7,307 nucleotides of DNA, taken from positions 1-7,307 of the forward strand of contig DAISJD010000143.1 of the NCBI GenBank assembly GCA_036821645.1. The letters run 5' to 3'. This document shows positions 1 to 5,961 of the stretch, in pieces. Made by a program: the position numbers and the translations under genes. Each line of letters opens with the position of its first letter. Positions within the stretch are counted from its first letter, which is position 1. Under the pieces are notes generated by a model. The model was given only the letters and a program-made list of their open reading frames with translations, searched no databases and was not told where the DNA came from. This DNA is from DAISJD01 sp036821645. GTDB taxonomy: Bacteria > Pseudomonadota > Alphaproteobacteria > ATCC43930 > CGMCC-115725.

Positions 1-30
1 GGCCTGGGCGGCGTCATGGGTCGGTGGCAT
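1..30 (-). CDS. Possible 5' end of an unidentified downstream gene (partial)
   Basis: Ten in-frame codons (MPPTHDAAQA) run off the left edge of the window without a stop. They start at an ATG at 30-28, preceded at a good distance by a Shine-Dalgarno-like AAAGGGAA at about 37-44. A second in-frame ATG at 36-34 sits too close to that site. The position, 37 bp after the stop of the secreted-protein gene on the same strand, fits the next gene of a small operon. The protein cannot be identified from ten residues, and the call rests only on the start-site context. Confidence 0.35.
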   Translation of the reverse strand, partial: MPPTHDAAQA

Positions 31-42
31 CGTCATTTCCCT

Positions 43-53
43 TTAACGGTTAA
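43..53. repeat. 11-bp AT-rich perfect palindrome TTAAC-G-GTTAA
   Basis: TTAAC and GTTAA flank a single central base, in the short gap between the secreted-protein stop and the possible next start on the minus strand. It stands out as AT-rich in GC-rich surroundings. It could be a small operator or an mRNA element near the ribosome site, or chance. No T-run follows it, so it is not a standard terminator. Confidence 0.3.
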
Positions 54-67
54 GAAGACGCGATCGA

Positions 68-745
68 TCACCGGGTCAAGGCTTGTTGATAGCGCTTAAA
101 GAGTGGGGTTATCTCGAAATAATAGTCCCGTTCAGTCCCGGCTTGATCGCGCGCAGTCATGACATCGTAGGCGTGGGTCTCGTCCTGTTCGATGGTTTGT
201 TTGACCAGGGTCAGATCCTTGTCTTTGAGCCAGGCATATTCTTCGCTGACGAAAATCACCGGCACGGCCGATTTCGGGCTGAGCCCGTCCCCGCTCTGGG
301 CGATGGCCTGATTGATGCCGAACAAGAAGAACCGCATGGACCGCTGTTTTTCGCTTTGTCCGAGTTTGCCCAGGATGAAACTATAAAGGCTGATGAGTTC
401 CGGGGTCGGTATCTCTTCGATCGGACGGATCGCCGCAATCGGGTCCAGGGCTGCGAGCGCCTGTTCCGCGTTACCCTTGGCAAGGGCCGCCGTCGCCGCC
501 TTCACCGCGTCTGTGATCGTCGCCGCCAGTTTCAGATAGGGCAGGTTGGGCTCGAAAAGGAATTTCTTGCGCTTTTCCACCATGGCACCATAGGCCACGA
601 ACTGATCGGCTTCCATCTCCGTGAGGGGGATGGGTTTGAACAGGCTGGGTTTCGGTTTGGTCTGGGCCGTGGCAGGCAGGGCCAGGGGAAGACAGGCGGC
701 GCAAAGAAGCACGAAAAATGTCCGTAACCGGATCGGGCCGTTCAT
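68..745 (-). CDS. Secreted protein of unknown function, DUF4919-like
   Basis: A 225-residue protein with a clear Sec signal peptide: basic n-region (IRLR), hydrophobic core at about residues 9-24, and a likely signal peptidase I site after ALPATA at residue 27. The mature protein is therefore probably periplasmic. Residues 75-150 are helical and Ala/Leu-rich, like a TPR-type repeat (KGNAEQALAALDPI, then LISLYSFILGKLGQSEK). The C-terminal part has the order GDGLSPKSAVPVIFVSEEYAWL (152-173), then YDVMTARDQAGTERDYYFEI (193-212). This recalls DUF4919 proteins, in which a G-G-x-S segment, an EEY segment and a final YYF-type strand occur; that assignment is from memory of the family pattern. The ATG at 745 was chosen over ATGs at 763 and 760 because AAGGA lies 7 bases upstream and the signal peptide begins there. 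It is divergent from cobK. Function and any link to cobalamin are unknown. Confidence 0.8.
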   Translation of the reverse strand: MNGPIRLRTFFVLLCAACLPLALPATAQTKPKPSLFKPIPLTEMEADQFVAYGAMVEKRKKFLFEPNLPYLKLAATITDAVKAATAALAKGNAEQALAALDPIAAIRPIEEIPTPELISLYSFILGKLGQSEKQRSMRFFLFGINQAIAQSGDGLSPKSAVPVIFVSEEYAWLKDKDLTLVKQTIEQDETHAYDVMTARDQAGTERDYYFEITPLFKRYQQALTR

Positions 746-752
746 GAATTCA

Positions 753-757
753 TCCTT
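753..757 (-). promoter_or_regulatory. Ribosome binding site of the secreted-protein gene
   Basis: On the minus strand AAGGA is followed by 7 bases (TGAATTC) and then the ATG at 745. This favours that start over the two in-frame ATGs at 763 and 760, neither of which has a comparable site. Confidence 0.6.
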
Positions 758-789
758 CATCATGCTAGGATCAGAGCGACATCCTGCTG

Positions 790-819
790 TATATCTCGGT
801 GCTTTATATCGTGGTGCTT
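790..819. repeat. Two tandem 15-bp repeat units in the divergent intergenic region
   Basis: Units at 790-804 (TATATCTCGGTGCTT) and 805-819 (TATATCGTGGTGCTT) are directly adjacent and match at 13 of 15 positions. They lie between the divergent secreted-protein gene and cobK, over the candidate minus-strand -10 element. The arrangement could be a pair of binding sites for a regulator, one and a half helical turns apart, or a recent tandem duplication. Confidence 0.6.
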
Positions 820-831
820 TCTGGCACGCAA
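803..831 (-). promoter_or_regulatory. Candidate sigma-70-type promoter for the secreted-protein gene
   Basis: Read on the minus strand, TTGCGT (831-826) is separated by 17 bases from TATAAA (808-803). The -10 matches the consensus at five of six positions and the spacing is ideal, while the -35 is weak (three of six). It lies about 60 bp upstream of the gene's ATG and overlaps the tandem repeat. No equally good promoter was seen on the plus strand for cobK. Confidence 0.4.
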
Positions 832-864
832 GCCGTGGCACCCCACGCACCGATCCCGATTGAC

Positions 865-873
865 GAGAAAGGA
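865..873 (+). promoter_or_regulatory. Ribosome binding site that decides the cobK start
   Basis: GAGAAAGGA is the only good Shine-Dalgarno-like element near the cobK 5' end. It lies 9 bases before an in-frame CTG at 883 (6 before an ATT at 880). The upstream in-frame GTG codons (799, 811, 814, 835) have no such site. The nearest ATG, at 873, overlaps the element and is in the wrong frame. Confidence 0.5.
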
Positions 874-882
874 TGTATCATT

Positions 883-1653
883 CTGCGTGCCAACCGACAT
901 CGTGTCCTCCTGTTGGGGGGGACGGGGGATGCCTATGCCCTGGCCGAACGGCTTGCGGGGCGATCCGATCTCGCGTGCGTGACGTCCCTTGCCGGGCGCA
1001 GCCTGAACCCGCGCCTGCCGGCCGGATCCGTGCGGATCGGCGGGTTCGGGGGGGTGGCGGGCTTGACGACGTACCTTGAGACGACGGGGGTGACGGCGGT
1101 GATCGATGCGACCCACCCGTTCGCCCGCCAGATGGGGTGGCATGCGGCGGATGCTGCCCGTGCTGCGGGCGTGCCGATCCTGCGCCTGGAACGGCCCGGT
1201 TTCGCGCCGATGGCGGGGGCCTGCTGGCATCGGGTGCCCGATATGGCAGCGGCAGCAGCCCATGCCGCAGCCATGGGCGGGCGGATTTTCCTGACCGTCG
1301 GGCGTCAGGAATTGGCCCCGTTCGCGGATGCTGCGGCCCATCTCGCCGTGCCGCCCTGGTTCTTGATCCGCACCCTCGACCCACCCGACCCGATGCCGCC
1401 CTTTGCTACCTATCACCTGATCGTGGCGCGCGGGCCGTTTACTGAAGAAGCCGAGCGGGCCTTATGGTGCCAACACGGGATTACGGCCCTCGTCACCAAG
1501 GATAGCGGCGGTTCCATGACCGAGGCGAAACTCGCCGTCGCCCACGCACACGCAAGCCCCGTGATCCTGATCGACCGCCCCCCTCGCCCAAACGTGCCGG
1601 TGGTGGCCGATGTCGCAGGGGCGATGGCCTGGATCGAAACTATGCTCGGCTGA
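883..1653 (+). CDS. cobK: Precorrin-6A reductase
   Basis: NADPH-dependent reduction of precorrin-6A to precorrin-6B, a cytoplasmic step of corrin synthesis. From the proposed start the protein is 256 residues, the usual CobK length. Visible family motifs are the N-terminal nucleotide-binding strand VLLLGGTGDAYALA (8-21), SLAGRS (35-40), IRIGG-type RIGGFGG (51-57), IDATHPFA (74-81), FLTVGRQEL (136-144), ARGPF (182-186), VTKDSGG (204-210), TEAKLAVA (213-220) and VILIDRP (227-233). The start is uncertain. The open frame extends upstream to a GTG at 799, but those 28 extra codons show no CobK character, cross the tandem repeat and lack a ribosome site. CTG 883 behind GAGAAAGGA fits best, and ATT 880 is a second option. 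It converges on the minus-strand cob operon instead of being part of it. A run of seven G (915-921) falls in the glycine-rich motif. Confidence 0.93.
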   Translation: MRANRHRVLLLGGTGDAYALAERLAGRSDLACVTSLAGRSLNPRLPAGSVRIGGFGGVAGLTTYLETTGVTAVIDATHPFARQMGWHAADAARAAGVPILRLERPGFAPMAGACWHRVPDMAAAAAHAAAMGGRIFLTVGRQELAPFADAAAHLAVPPWFLIRTLDPPDPMPPFATYHLIVARGPFTEEAERALWCQHGITALVTKDSGGSMTEAKLAVAHAHASPVILIDRPPRPNVPVVADVAGAMAWIETMLG

Positions 1654-1668
1654 ACCGAAACCGGTTTC
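1652..1668. terminator. Weak hairpin at the cobK stop codon, possible terminator element
   Basis: AACCG (1653-1657) pairs with CGGTT (1662-1666) around an AAAC loop, extendable with a bulge to the flanking TGA/TCA. The same stretch contains a perfect 12-bp palindrome, GAAACCGGTTTC (1657-1668). It begins within the cobK stop codon, between convergent genes. No T-run follows on either strand, so a standard intrinsic terminator is not shown. Confidence 0.3.
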
Positions 1669-1678
1669 AATCGGTCCG

Positions 1679-1727
1679 GGTGCCCGCAATCAGGCGGTTG
1701 TCAGTCTAGGTGCCCGCAATCAGGCGG
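1679..1727. repeat. Exact 19-bp direct repeat spanning the end of the PLP-enzyme gene
   Basis: GGTGCCCGCAATCAGGCGG occurs at 1679-1697 and again at 1709-1727, a 30-bp period. The second copy encodes the C-terminal residues of the PLP enzyme (RLIAG, on the minus strand); the first lies just beyond its stop. Each copy can fold on itself. In the coding copy GCCCGC (1712-1717) pairs with GCGGGC (1724-1729) across AATCAG, and in the other the stem is four to five base pairs. It looks like a short 3'-end duplication that leaves two hairpins between convergent genes. It may help termination, but there is no T-run. Confidence 0.7.
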
Positions 1728-2788
1728 GCGACGGCATCAACGATCTCGGCGTCGGTCCAATCGTCGGCGGCATCCCCGATCGAAATTTCCACCATGGTTC
1801 GATCCATTTCGGCCGTCTCGGCGAAGCTTCGGAACAGCCACAGCCCCTCCGTTTCGGCCATGGCACGGTGGGCGGTTTCCAGGGCCTGAGGCCTTCCCGG
1901 CAGATAAAGTTGAAAGCCGTTGGTCTGCGGCGGCGACGGGGCGATGCTGATGGTGGGGATGGAACCAAGGGCCGCCGCCACGGTTTTTGCCCGGTCATGA
2001 TAGGCCGCCATCCGGGGTAAATGGGTTTCCAATCCCAAAAGGGCGGCAATGATCAGGGGAAACGCAGTATAAAGGGCACCGCCATGACGGGTTTGCCACG
2101 GGCGGCACTGATCGATGAAGGCGGTGCTGCCAGCGAGGACTGAGCCACCGAGTCCGCCCAACCCTTTGTAAAACGAGACATAGACGGAATCGGCCAAGCC
2201 TGCGATTTCCGAGAGGGGCCGCGCGTAATAAGGCTGGGATTCCCAAAGCCGCGCCCCATCGATATGGAACGGGATATTCTCGGCGCGGCACCAGCGGGAA
2301 ATCGCCACAAGTTCTTGCCAAGCGGGCAGTTTGAACCCCGCCCGGCGCAATGGCAGTTCGACGCTGACGGCCCCGAACCGTTGATGGGCGGCGATCAGGT
2401 GATCGCAGGTGAAGGGCGAAAAATCGCGTCCGATCCTGGTCAGGGCCAGCGGGTGCAACCGTTCGATGGCATCCGCCTCATCGCAGGCGATATGGGATTT
2501 GGGGTGGAGGGCGATGGTCGACCGCCCGGACCGATCGGCCCAAACCCTGAGGGCGATTTGCTGGGCAATGATGCCTTTCGGCAGGAAAAGGGCGGCTTCC
2601 ATGCCGAGTAAGGTGGCGCATTCCCGTTCCAATTGCTGCACCAAGGTGCCGGTGCCGTATTCGTCGGGGATGGCGTCGGCAAACCGCGATGCCGCCAAAT
2701 GGCCGAGCCATTGCCGACCGTTCATCAGCCGATGACCGGAAAGAATTTTGCGGCATCGCGCGCGCAAGCTGCTGAGATCGTCGCTCAT
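1706..2788 (-). CDS. PLP-dependent threonine aldolase / beta-eliminating lyase family protein
   Basis: A 360-residue fold-type I PLP enzyme of the threonine aldolase family; classical members cleave L-threonine or allo-threonine to glycine and acetaldehyde. Landmarks are EYGTGTLVQQLE (43-54), EAALFLPKGIIAQQ (64-77), the probable PLP-stacking His99 (SHIACDE), HIDGAR (175-180) with Asp177 for the pyridine nitrogen, and Lys208 in SFYKGLGG as the Schiff-base lysine. The length matches the family. The usual N-terminal RSDTVT motif is absent, and the ENTH segment with its active-site histidine is replaced by VELPLRRAG (143-151), so the true substrate is open. Its ATG overlaps the stop of the cbiG-cobJ fusion (ATGA), with AGGA at 2801-2798 nine bases upstream, so it is the last gene of the cob operon. 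A link to aminopropanol or acetaldehyde metabolism in B12 synthesis is inference. Confidence 0.85.
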   Translation of the reverse strand: MSDDLSSLRARCRKILSGHRLMNGRQWLGHLAASRFADAIPDEYGTGTLVQQLERECATLLGMEAALFLPKGIIAQQIALRVWADRSGRSTIALHPKSHIACDEADAIERLHPLALTRIGRDFSPFTCDHLIAAHQRFGAVSVELPLRRAGFKLPAWQELVAISRWCRAENIPFHIDGARLWESQPYYARPLSEIAGLADSVYVSFYKGLGGLGGSVLAGSTAFIDQCRPWQTRHGGALYTAFPLIIAALLGLETHLPRMAAYHDRAKTVAAALGSIPTISIAPSPPQTNGFQLYLPGRPQALETAHRAMAETEGLWLFRSFAETAEMDRTMVEISIGDAADDWTDAEIVDAVARLIAGT

Positions 2789-4548
2789 GGGCCGTGATCC
2801 TGTACCGTTTGTGCCGGGTGGTAAAAGCGCGGGGTATAGGTCCAGGCCGTGCCGCCTTGATCGATGAACCGCCGGGTGCGGGACGAGCCGACGATGACGA
2901 GGGTCCGGCTATCGACCGCGGCGGCGGCCCGATCGCCCGCAAGATCACCCAAACACACGGTGCGCACCGCCTCGTCCGGCCGCCCGACATCTTTGGCGAG
3001 GATGACAGGCGTGTCGTCGCCGCGATAGGACCGCAGAATCGCGACCGCCTCTGCCAATTGCCACGGCCGATGGCGCGAGATCGGGTTGTAGAGGGCGATC
3101 ACGAGGTCGGCGGCGGCGACGGCGGCCAAGCGCGCTTCGATGACGCCCCAGGGTTTCAACACGTCGGATAGAGACAGAAGACAGCAATCGTGACCCAAGG
3201 GAGCCCCGACCCGGGCGGCGGCGGCCTGGGCCGCCGTAATGCCGGGCTCGATCACCAACTCGACCCCTGCCCAGGCGGGGTCGAGGGCATTTTCCAAGGT
3301 TTCGAGCACGGCCGCCGCCATGGCGAAAATGCCGGGATCGCCGGACGAGACCAGGACGACCGACCGGCCCGTGGCGGCAAGATCAAGGGCGGTCCGGGAT
3401 CGATCAAGTTCCTGGCGGTTGTCGGAAAGATGGCGCACCTGATGGGCGCCGAGCGGTTCGGCCATGGCCACATAAGGGGCATAGCCGATGATATCGGTGG
3501 CACGGGCCAATTCTGCCGCCACCGCCGGGCTGCGCCAGGATGCGGCACCGGGGCCGAGGCCCACCACGGCGAGCCTGCCGCGCGCCCGGCCCACCGTTTC
3601 AACGGCGATCGGCCGATCGGTCCCTGCGATGGCAAGCCCGTTTGAGGCCGCATAAATCGTGCCGTTTTCCCCGACGATCGCGGCGGCGAGGCTATGGGCC
3701 TGATCGGCCCCCGCGTGATCCGGCAGCAGGCGGACCGGCAGATCGAGGGTGTGGCCCAAGGCATAGAGGCGTTGATCGCCCGCCCCCGATTGCGGGGCGG
3801 CGATGAGCGCCAGGGCGGGGCGCGCCAGCGACAGTCCGGCCATTTCATCGAGAATGCGGCGCGCAAGTGCGGGATCGTCGAGGATCCCCGTAGCCGGGTC
3901 GAGGGCGATCGCCAGGGCTTTTGGGTGATAGACAAGCCGATTCGGGTGGGGCGGCACCGTTTCGAGCGTGATCAGAATCTCATGATTGGCCGTTTCGGCA
4001 AAGGGCAGGGCGCTCTTTTCGATCCAAGGTGCCGAGCCCGAGAGCCGCACGGTGGCCCCGGCCAACAGATCGCTCATGAAGGCTTTGCCCGCATCAAGAT
4101 CGGCGGGCACCCAACCCGGCGGCGGCGCGTCCAGGGCAAGGCCGAAGCGGATTTCGCCCGTCGTTGTGATGGCCGGTTTCGTGGCAAGGGCGGCACCGAC
4201 CCTGCGGGCCAGATCATTGACCCCGGCAAGCCCACCCAACAGTGGGACGACCGCACTGCCATCCTCGGCAACGGCCAATACCGGCGGTTCGGCCCGTTTA
4301 TTGGATAGAAGCGGTGCCAACGCCCGAATGACGATCCCGGCGGCGCAGAGTGCGACGATCGGCCGATTGGCGGCGAATAAGCGGCGGATCTCGTCGCCCA
4401 GATGCGGATAGATCCCGTCGACCGGGTCGGCAATGCGCCCCGATAGACCGTGGATTTGGGCCGCACCTAAGGCTGCCTTGATCCGGCGCGCCGTGCCGAG
4501 ACTGCCGGGGCCTAGGATCAAAATGACGGGGGATTGCGTGTCGCGCAT
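2785..4548 (-). CDS. cobJ: CbiG-CobJ fusion: CbiG-like domain + precorrin-3B C17-methyltransferase
   Basis: A 587-residue two-part protein. Residues 1 to about 320 follow the CbiG (cobalt-precorrin-5A hydrolase) plan: ALCAAGIVIRALAP (66-79), VVPLLGGLAGVNDLARR (100-116), AITTTGEIRFG (126-136) and RLVYHPKALAIALD (204-217). Residues 325-587 are CobJ, the SAM-dependent enzyme that methylates C17 of precorrin-3B and contracts the ring to precorrin-4. Its tetrapyrrole methylase motifs are VVGLGPGAASW (328-338), DIIGYAPYV (352-360), VSSGDPGIFAMAA (400-412), SLSDVLKPWGVIE (459-471), YNPISRHRPWQL (487-498) and IVGSSRTR (552-559). The CbiG part lacks the SGH-type histidine (Leu107) and the GIGC-type motif. 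The ATG at 4548 follows the cobI stop by one base (TGAAATG) with no clear ribosome site, so reinitiation is likely. A GTG at 4587 would give 13 extra residues overlapping cobI and is less likely. The stop overlaps the next gene by 4 bp. Confidence 0.95.
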   Translation of the reverse strand: MRDTQSPVILILGPGSLGTARRIKAALGAAQIHGLSGRIADPVDGIYPHLGDEIRRLFAANRPIVALCAAGIVIRALAPLLSNKRAEPPVLAVAEDGSAVVPLLGGLAGVNDLARRVGAALATKPAITTTGEIRFGLALDAPPPGWVPADLDAGKAFMSDLLAGATVRLSGSAPWIEKSALPFAETANHEILITLETVPPHPNRLVYHPKALAIALDPATGILDDPALARRILDEMAGLSLARPALALIAAPQSGAGDQRLYALGHTLDLPVRLLPDHAGADQAHSLAAAIVGENGTIYAASNGLAIAGTDRPIAVETVGRARGRLAVVGLGPGAASWRSPAVAAELARATDIIGYAPYVAMAEPLGAHQVRHLSDNRQELDRSRTALDLAATGRSVVLVSSGDPGIFAMAAAVLETLENALDPAWAGVELVIEPGITAAQAAAARVGAPLGHDCCLLSLSDVLKPWGVIEARLAAVAAADLVIALYNPISRHRPWQLAEAVAILRSYRGDDTPVILAKDVGRPDEAVRTVCLGDLAGDRAAAAVDSRTLVIVGSSRTRRFIDQGGTAWTYTPRFYHPAQTVQDHGP

Positions 4549-4549
4549 T

Positions 4550-5296
4550 TCAGTTGGCGCTCGTCGTCGATGGGACGGACCAGGCACCGGGGATCAAGAT
4601 CATGGAAAAATACGGCACGCACTTCGGATCGACCGCTGTAATCGGGACGATCCGTTGATTGCCCATGGTCGCCCGTTCGATATAGAGTGCGCGCGCAGTG
4701 AGATTAAGGTCGTTCAGCACGCCCAAGACCTTGGCGAAATTGCTGCCCAGCTTCATGATGACGGCGGCTTCGCAGGTGCCGAGCCGTCTGGTCAGGGCCT
4801 CTTTGTCCAAGACCCCGGAAATCACGCTCAGCATTTGATTGCGAAACACGAGCGGCGCCCCCAGAACCGAGGCGGAGGCCAACATGGAACAGACGCCGGG
4901 CACCACCACGGTTTCATAGAGATGGGCGAGCCTCAGATGCAGATACATATAGGAACCGTAGAAGAACGGGTCGCCCTCGCACAAGACCGCGACATCGCGA
5001 CCGGCATCGAGATGGCCTGCGACAAGGCGGGCCACTTCATCGTAAAAATCGGCGATGATCGCCTCGTAATCGTCGGGCGGGGCCAATTTTTCCGTGGTGA
5101 CGGGATAGACCATCGGCAGGTGGATCTGATCCGGCGACAAGTATTCTTCGACGATGGCAAGCGCGTTGGAACGCCGCCCCTTGGCGACGGGAAAGGCGAT
5201 CACCGGGGCTGCCCGGATGAGGCGCAGGGCCTTCAGGGTGACGAGTTCAGGATCGCCGGGGCCGACCCCGACCCCATAAAGCCGCCCGACCATCAT
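4550..5296 (-). CDS. cobI: Precorrin-2 C20-methyltransferase
   Basis: SAM-dependent methylation of precorrin-2 at C20 to precorrin-3A, in the cytoplasm. At 248 residues it has the normal CobI/CbiL length and the full tetrapyrrole methylase plan: N-terminal GVGVGPGDPELVTLKA (8-23), IAFPVAKGRRSNALAI (33-48, typical of the C20 enzymes), VLCEGDPFFYGSYMYL (104-119), VVPGVCSMLASASVLGAPL (131-149) and YIERATMGNQRI (205-216). The start overlaps the cobH stop (ATGA). A second ATG directly follows (5293), which lies at a better distance (7 bases) from the GAGG inside the cobH 3' end, so either may be used. It is between cobH and the cbiG-cobJ fusion with no gaps, so it is very likely translationally coupled. 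Confidence 0.96.
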   Translation of the reverse strand: MMVGRLYGVGVGPGDPELVTLKALRLIRAAPVIAFPVAKGRRSNALAIVEEYLSPDQIHLPMVYPVTTEKLAPPDDYEAIIADFYDEVARLVAGHLDAGRDVAVLCEGDPFFYGSYMYLHLRLAHLYETVVVPGVCSMLASASVLGAPLVFRNQMLSVISGVLDKEALTRRLGTCEAAVIMKLGSNFAKVLGVLNDLNLTARALYIERATMGNQRIVPITAVDPKCVPYFSMILIPGAWSVPSTTSAN

Positions 5297-5919
5297 TCGA
5301 CCTCGTTTGCAAGGGCGTTGACGGCGGCCACGGTCATGGCACTGCCGCCGCGTCTGCCGCGCACGATGACATAGGGCAGGCCCAGGCGATTGGCGGCCAA
5401 GGCATCCTTCGATTCCGCCGCCCCCACGAACCCGACCGGCATGCCGATGATGAGGGCAGGGCGCGGGGCACCGGCTTCAAGAAGGTCCAGCAGGTGAAAC
5501 AGGGCCGTGGGCGCATTGCCGATCGCAACGACGGCCCCTGCCAGATGCGGCCGCCACAACTCCAAGGCGGCGGCCGTGCGGGTCGTGCCGAGGCTGGCCG
5601 CTAAGGCCGGAACGGACGGATCGTGCAAGGTGCAGAGGATCGGATTGGTCATCGGCAGGCGGGACCGGGTGATGCCTTCGGCCACCATACGGCAATCGCA
5701 TAAAATCGGCGCACCGGCCTTGAGTGCCGCCTGTCCGGCCAAGCCCGCATCGGCGGAAAAGCCCAGATCCTGCACGATATCCACCATCCCGGAGGCGTGA
5801 ACGACCCGAACGGCGAGTTTTTCCAGGCTCGTCGGGATGTCACTGAGATCGGCCTCGGCCCGGATGATGGCGAAGGAACGGCGATAAATCTCGGCACCGT
5901 CCCGAATATAATCATGCAT
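5293..5919 (-). CDS. cobH: Precorrin-8X methylmutase
   Basis: Moves the C11 methyl group of precorrin-8X to C12, giving hydrogenobyrinic acid; no cofactor is needed. The 208 residues match the family. The N-terminus YIRDGAEIYRRSFAIIRAEADL (4-25) is typical. His41 in RVVHASGMVD corresponds to the catalytic histidine that protonates the corrin ring (His43 in the Pseudomonas denitrificans enzyme). Further motifs are ILCDCRMVAEGI (72-83), TRTAAALELW (113-122), VAIGNAPTALFHLL (131-144), GMPVGFVGAAESK (159-171) and RGRRGGSAMTVAAVNALA (187-204). The ATG at 5919 has AGGA four to six bases upstream. It lies 42 bp after cobG and overlaps cobI by 4 bp. The 42-bp gap is the largest in the operon and holds only this ribosome site. 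Confidence 0.97.
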   Translation of the reverse strand: MHDYIRDGAEIYRRSFAIIRAEADLSDIPTSLEKLAVRVVHASGMVDIVQDLGFSADAGLAGQAALKAGAPILCDCRMVAEGITRSRLPMTNPILCTLHDPSVPALAASLGTTRTAAALELWRPHLAGAVVAIGNAPTALFHLLDLLEAGAPRPALIIGMPVGFVGAAESKDALAANRLGLPYVIVRGRRGGSAMTVAAVNALANEVE

Positions 5920-5924
5920 GCTTG

Positions 5925-5930
5925 TTCCTG
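5925..5930 (-). promoter_or_regulatory. Ribosome binding site of cobH
   Basis: In the 42-bp cobG-cobH gap, minus-strand CAGGAA is followed by CAAGC and the ATG at 5919. It is the clearest Shine-Dalgarno element in the operon. The other internal genes rely on elements inside the preceding gene or on reinitiation. Confidence 0.55.
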
Positions 5931-5961
5931 TTACTGGCGATATCCTCTAGGCGGGCAAGAC

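Noticed and set aside
83..727. 214-codon open frame on the plus strand opposite the secreted-protein gene
   Set aside because: The minus-strand frame has a signal peptide, a good ribosome site and a coherent protein. The plus frame is Arg/Gly-rich with none of these.
746..882. Cobalamin riboswitch upstream of cobK
   Set aside because: The region is short (137 bp), and I see no convincing B12-box or the long paired structure of that riboswitch. The operon promoter, where one is more likely, is outside the window.
760..1416. 218-codon open frame on the minus strand opposite cobK, containing a CVGCH haem-like motif
   Set aside because: The CxxCH lies in the antisense of the cobK leader, with no signal peptide or cytochrome context. 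The cobK reading is far stronger.
4549..4587. GTG start at 4587 for the cbiG-cobJ fusion
   Set aside because: It adds 13 Arg/Pro-rich residues inside the cobI coding region and has no good ribosome site. The ATG at 4548 follows the cobI stop by one base and precedes the first beta strand.
4433..5374. 313-codon open frame on the plus strand, antisense to cobI and parts of cobH and cobJ
   Set aside because: It crosses three well-supported genes, its composition is low-complexity (HDDGG, GRG), and it shows no domain or ribosome site.
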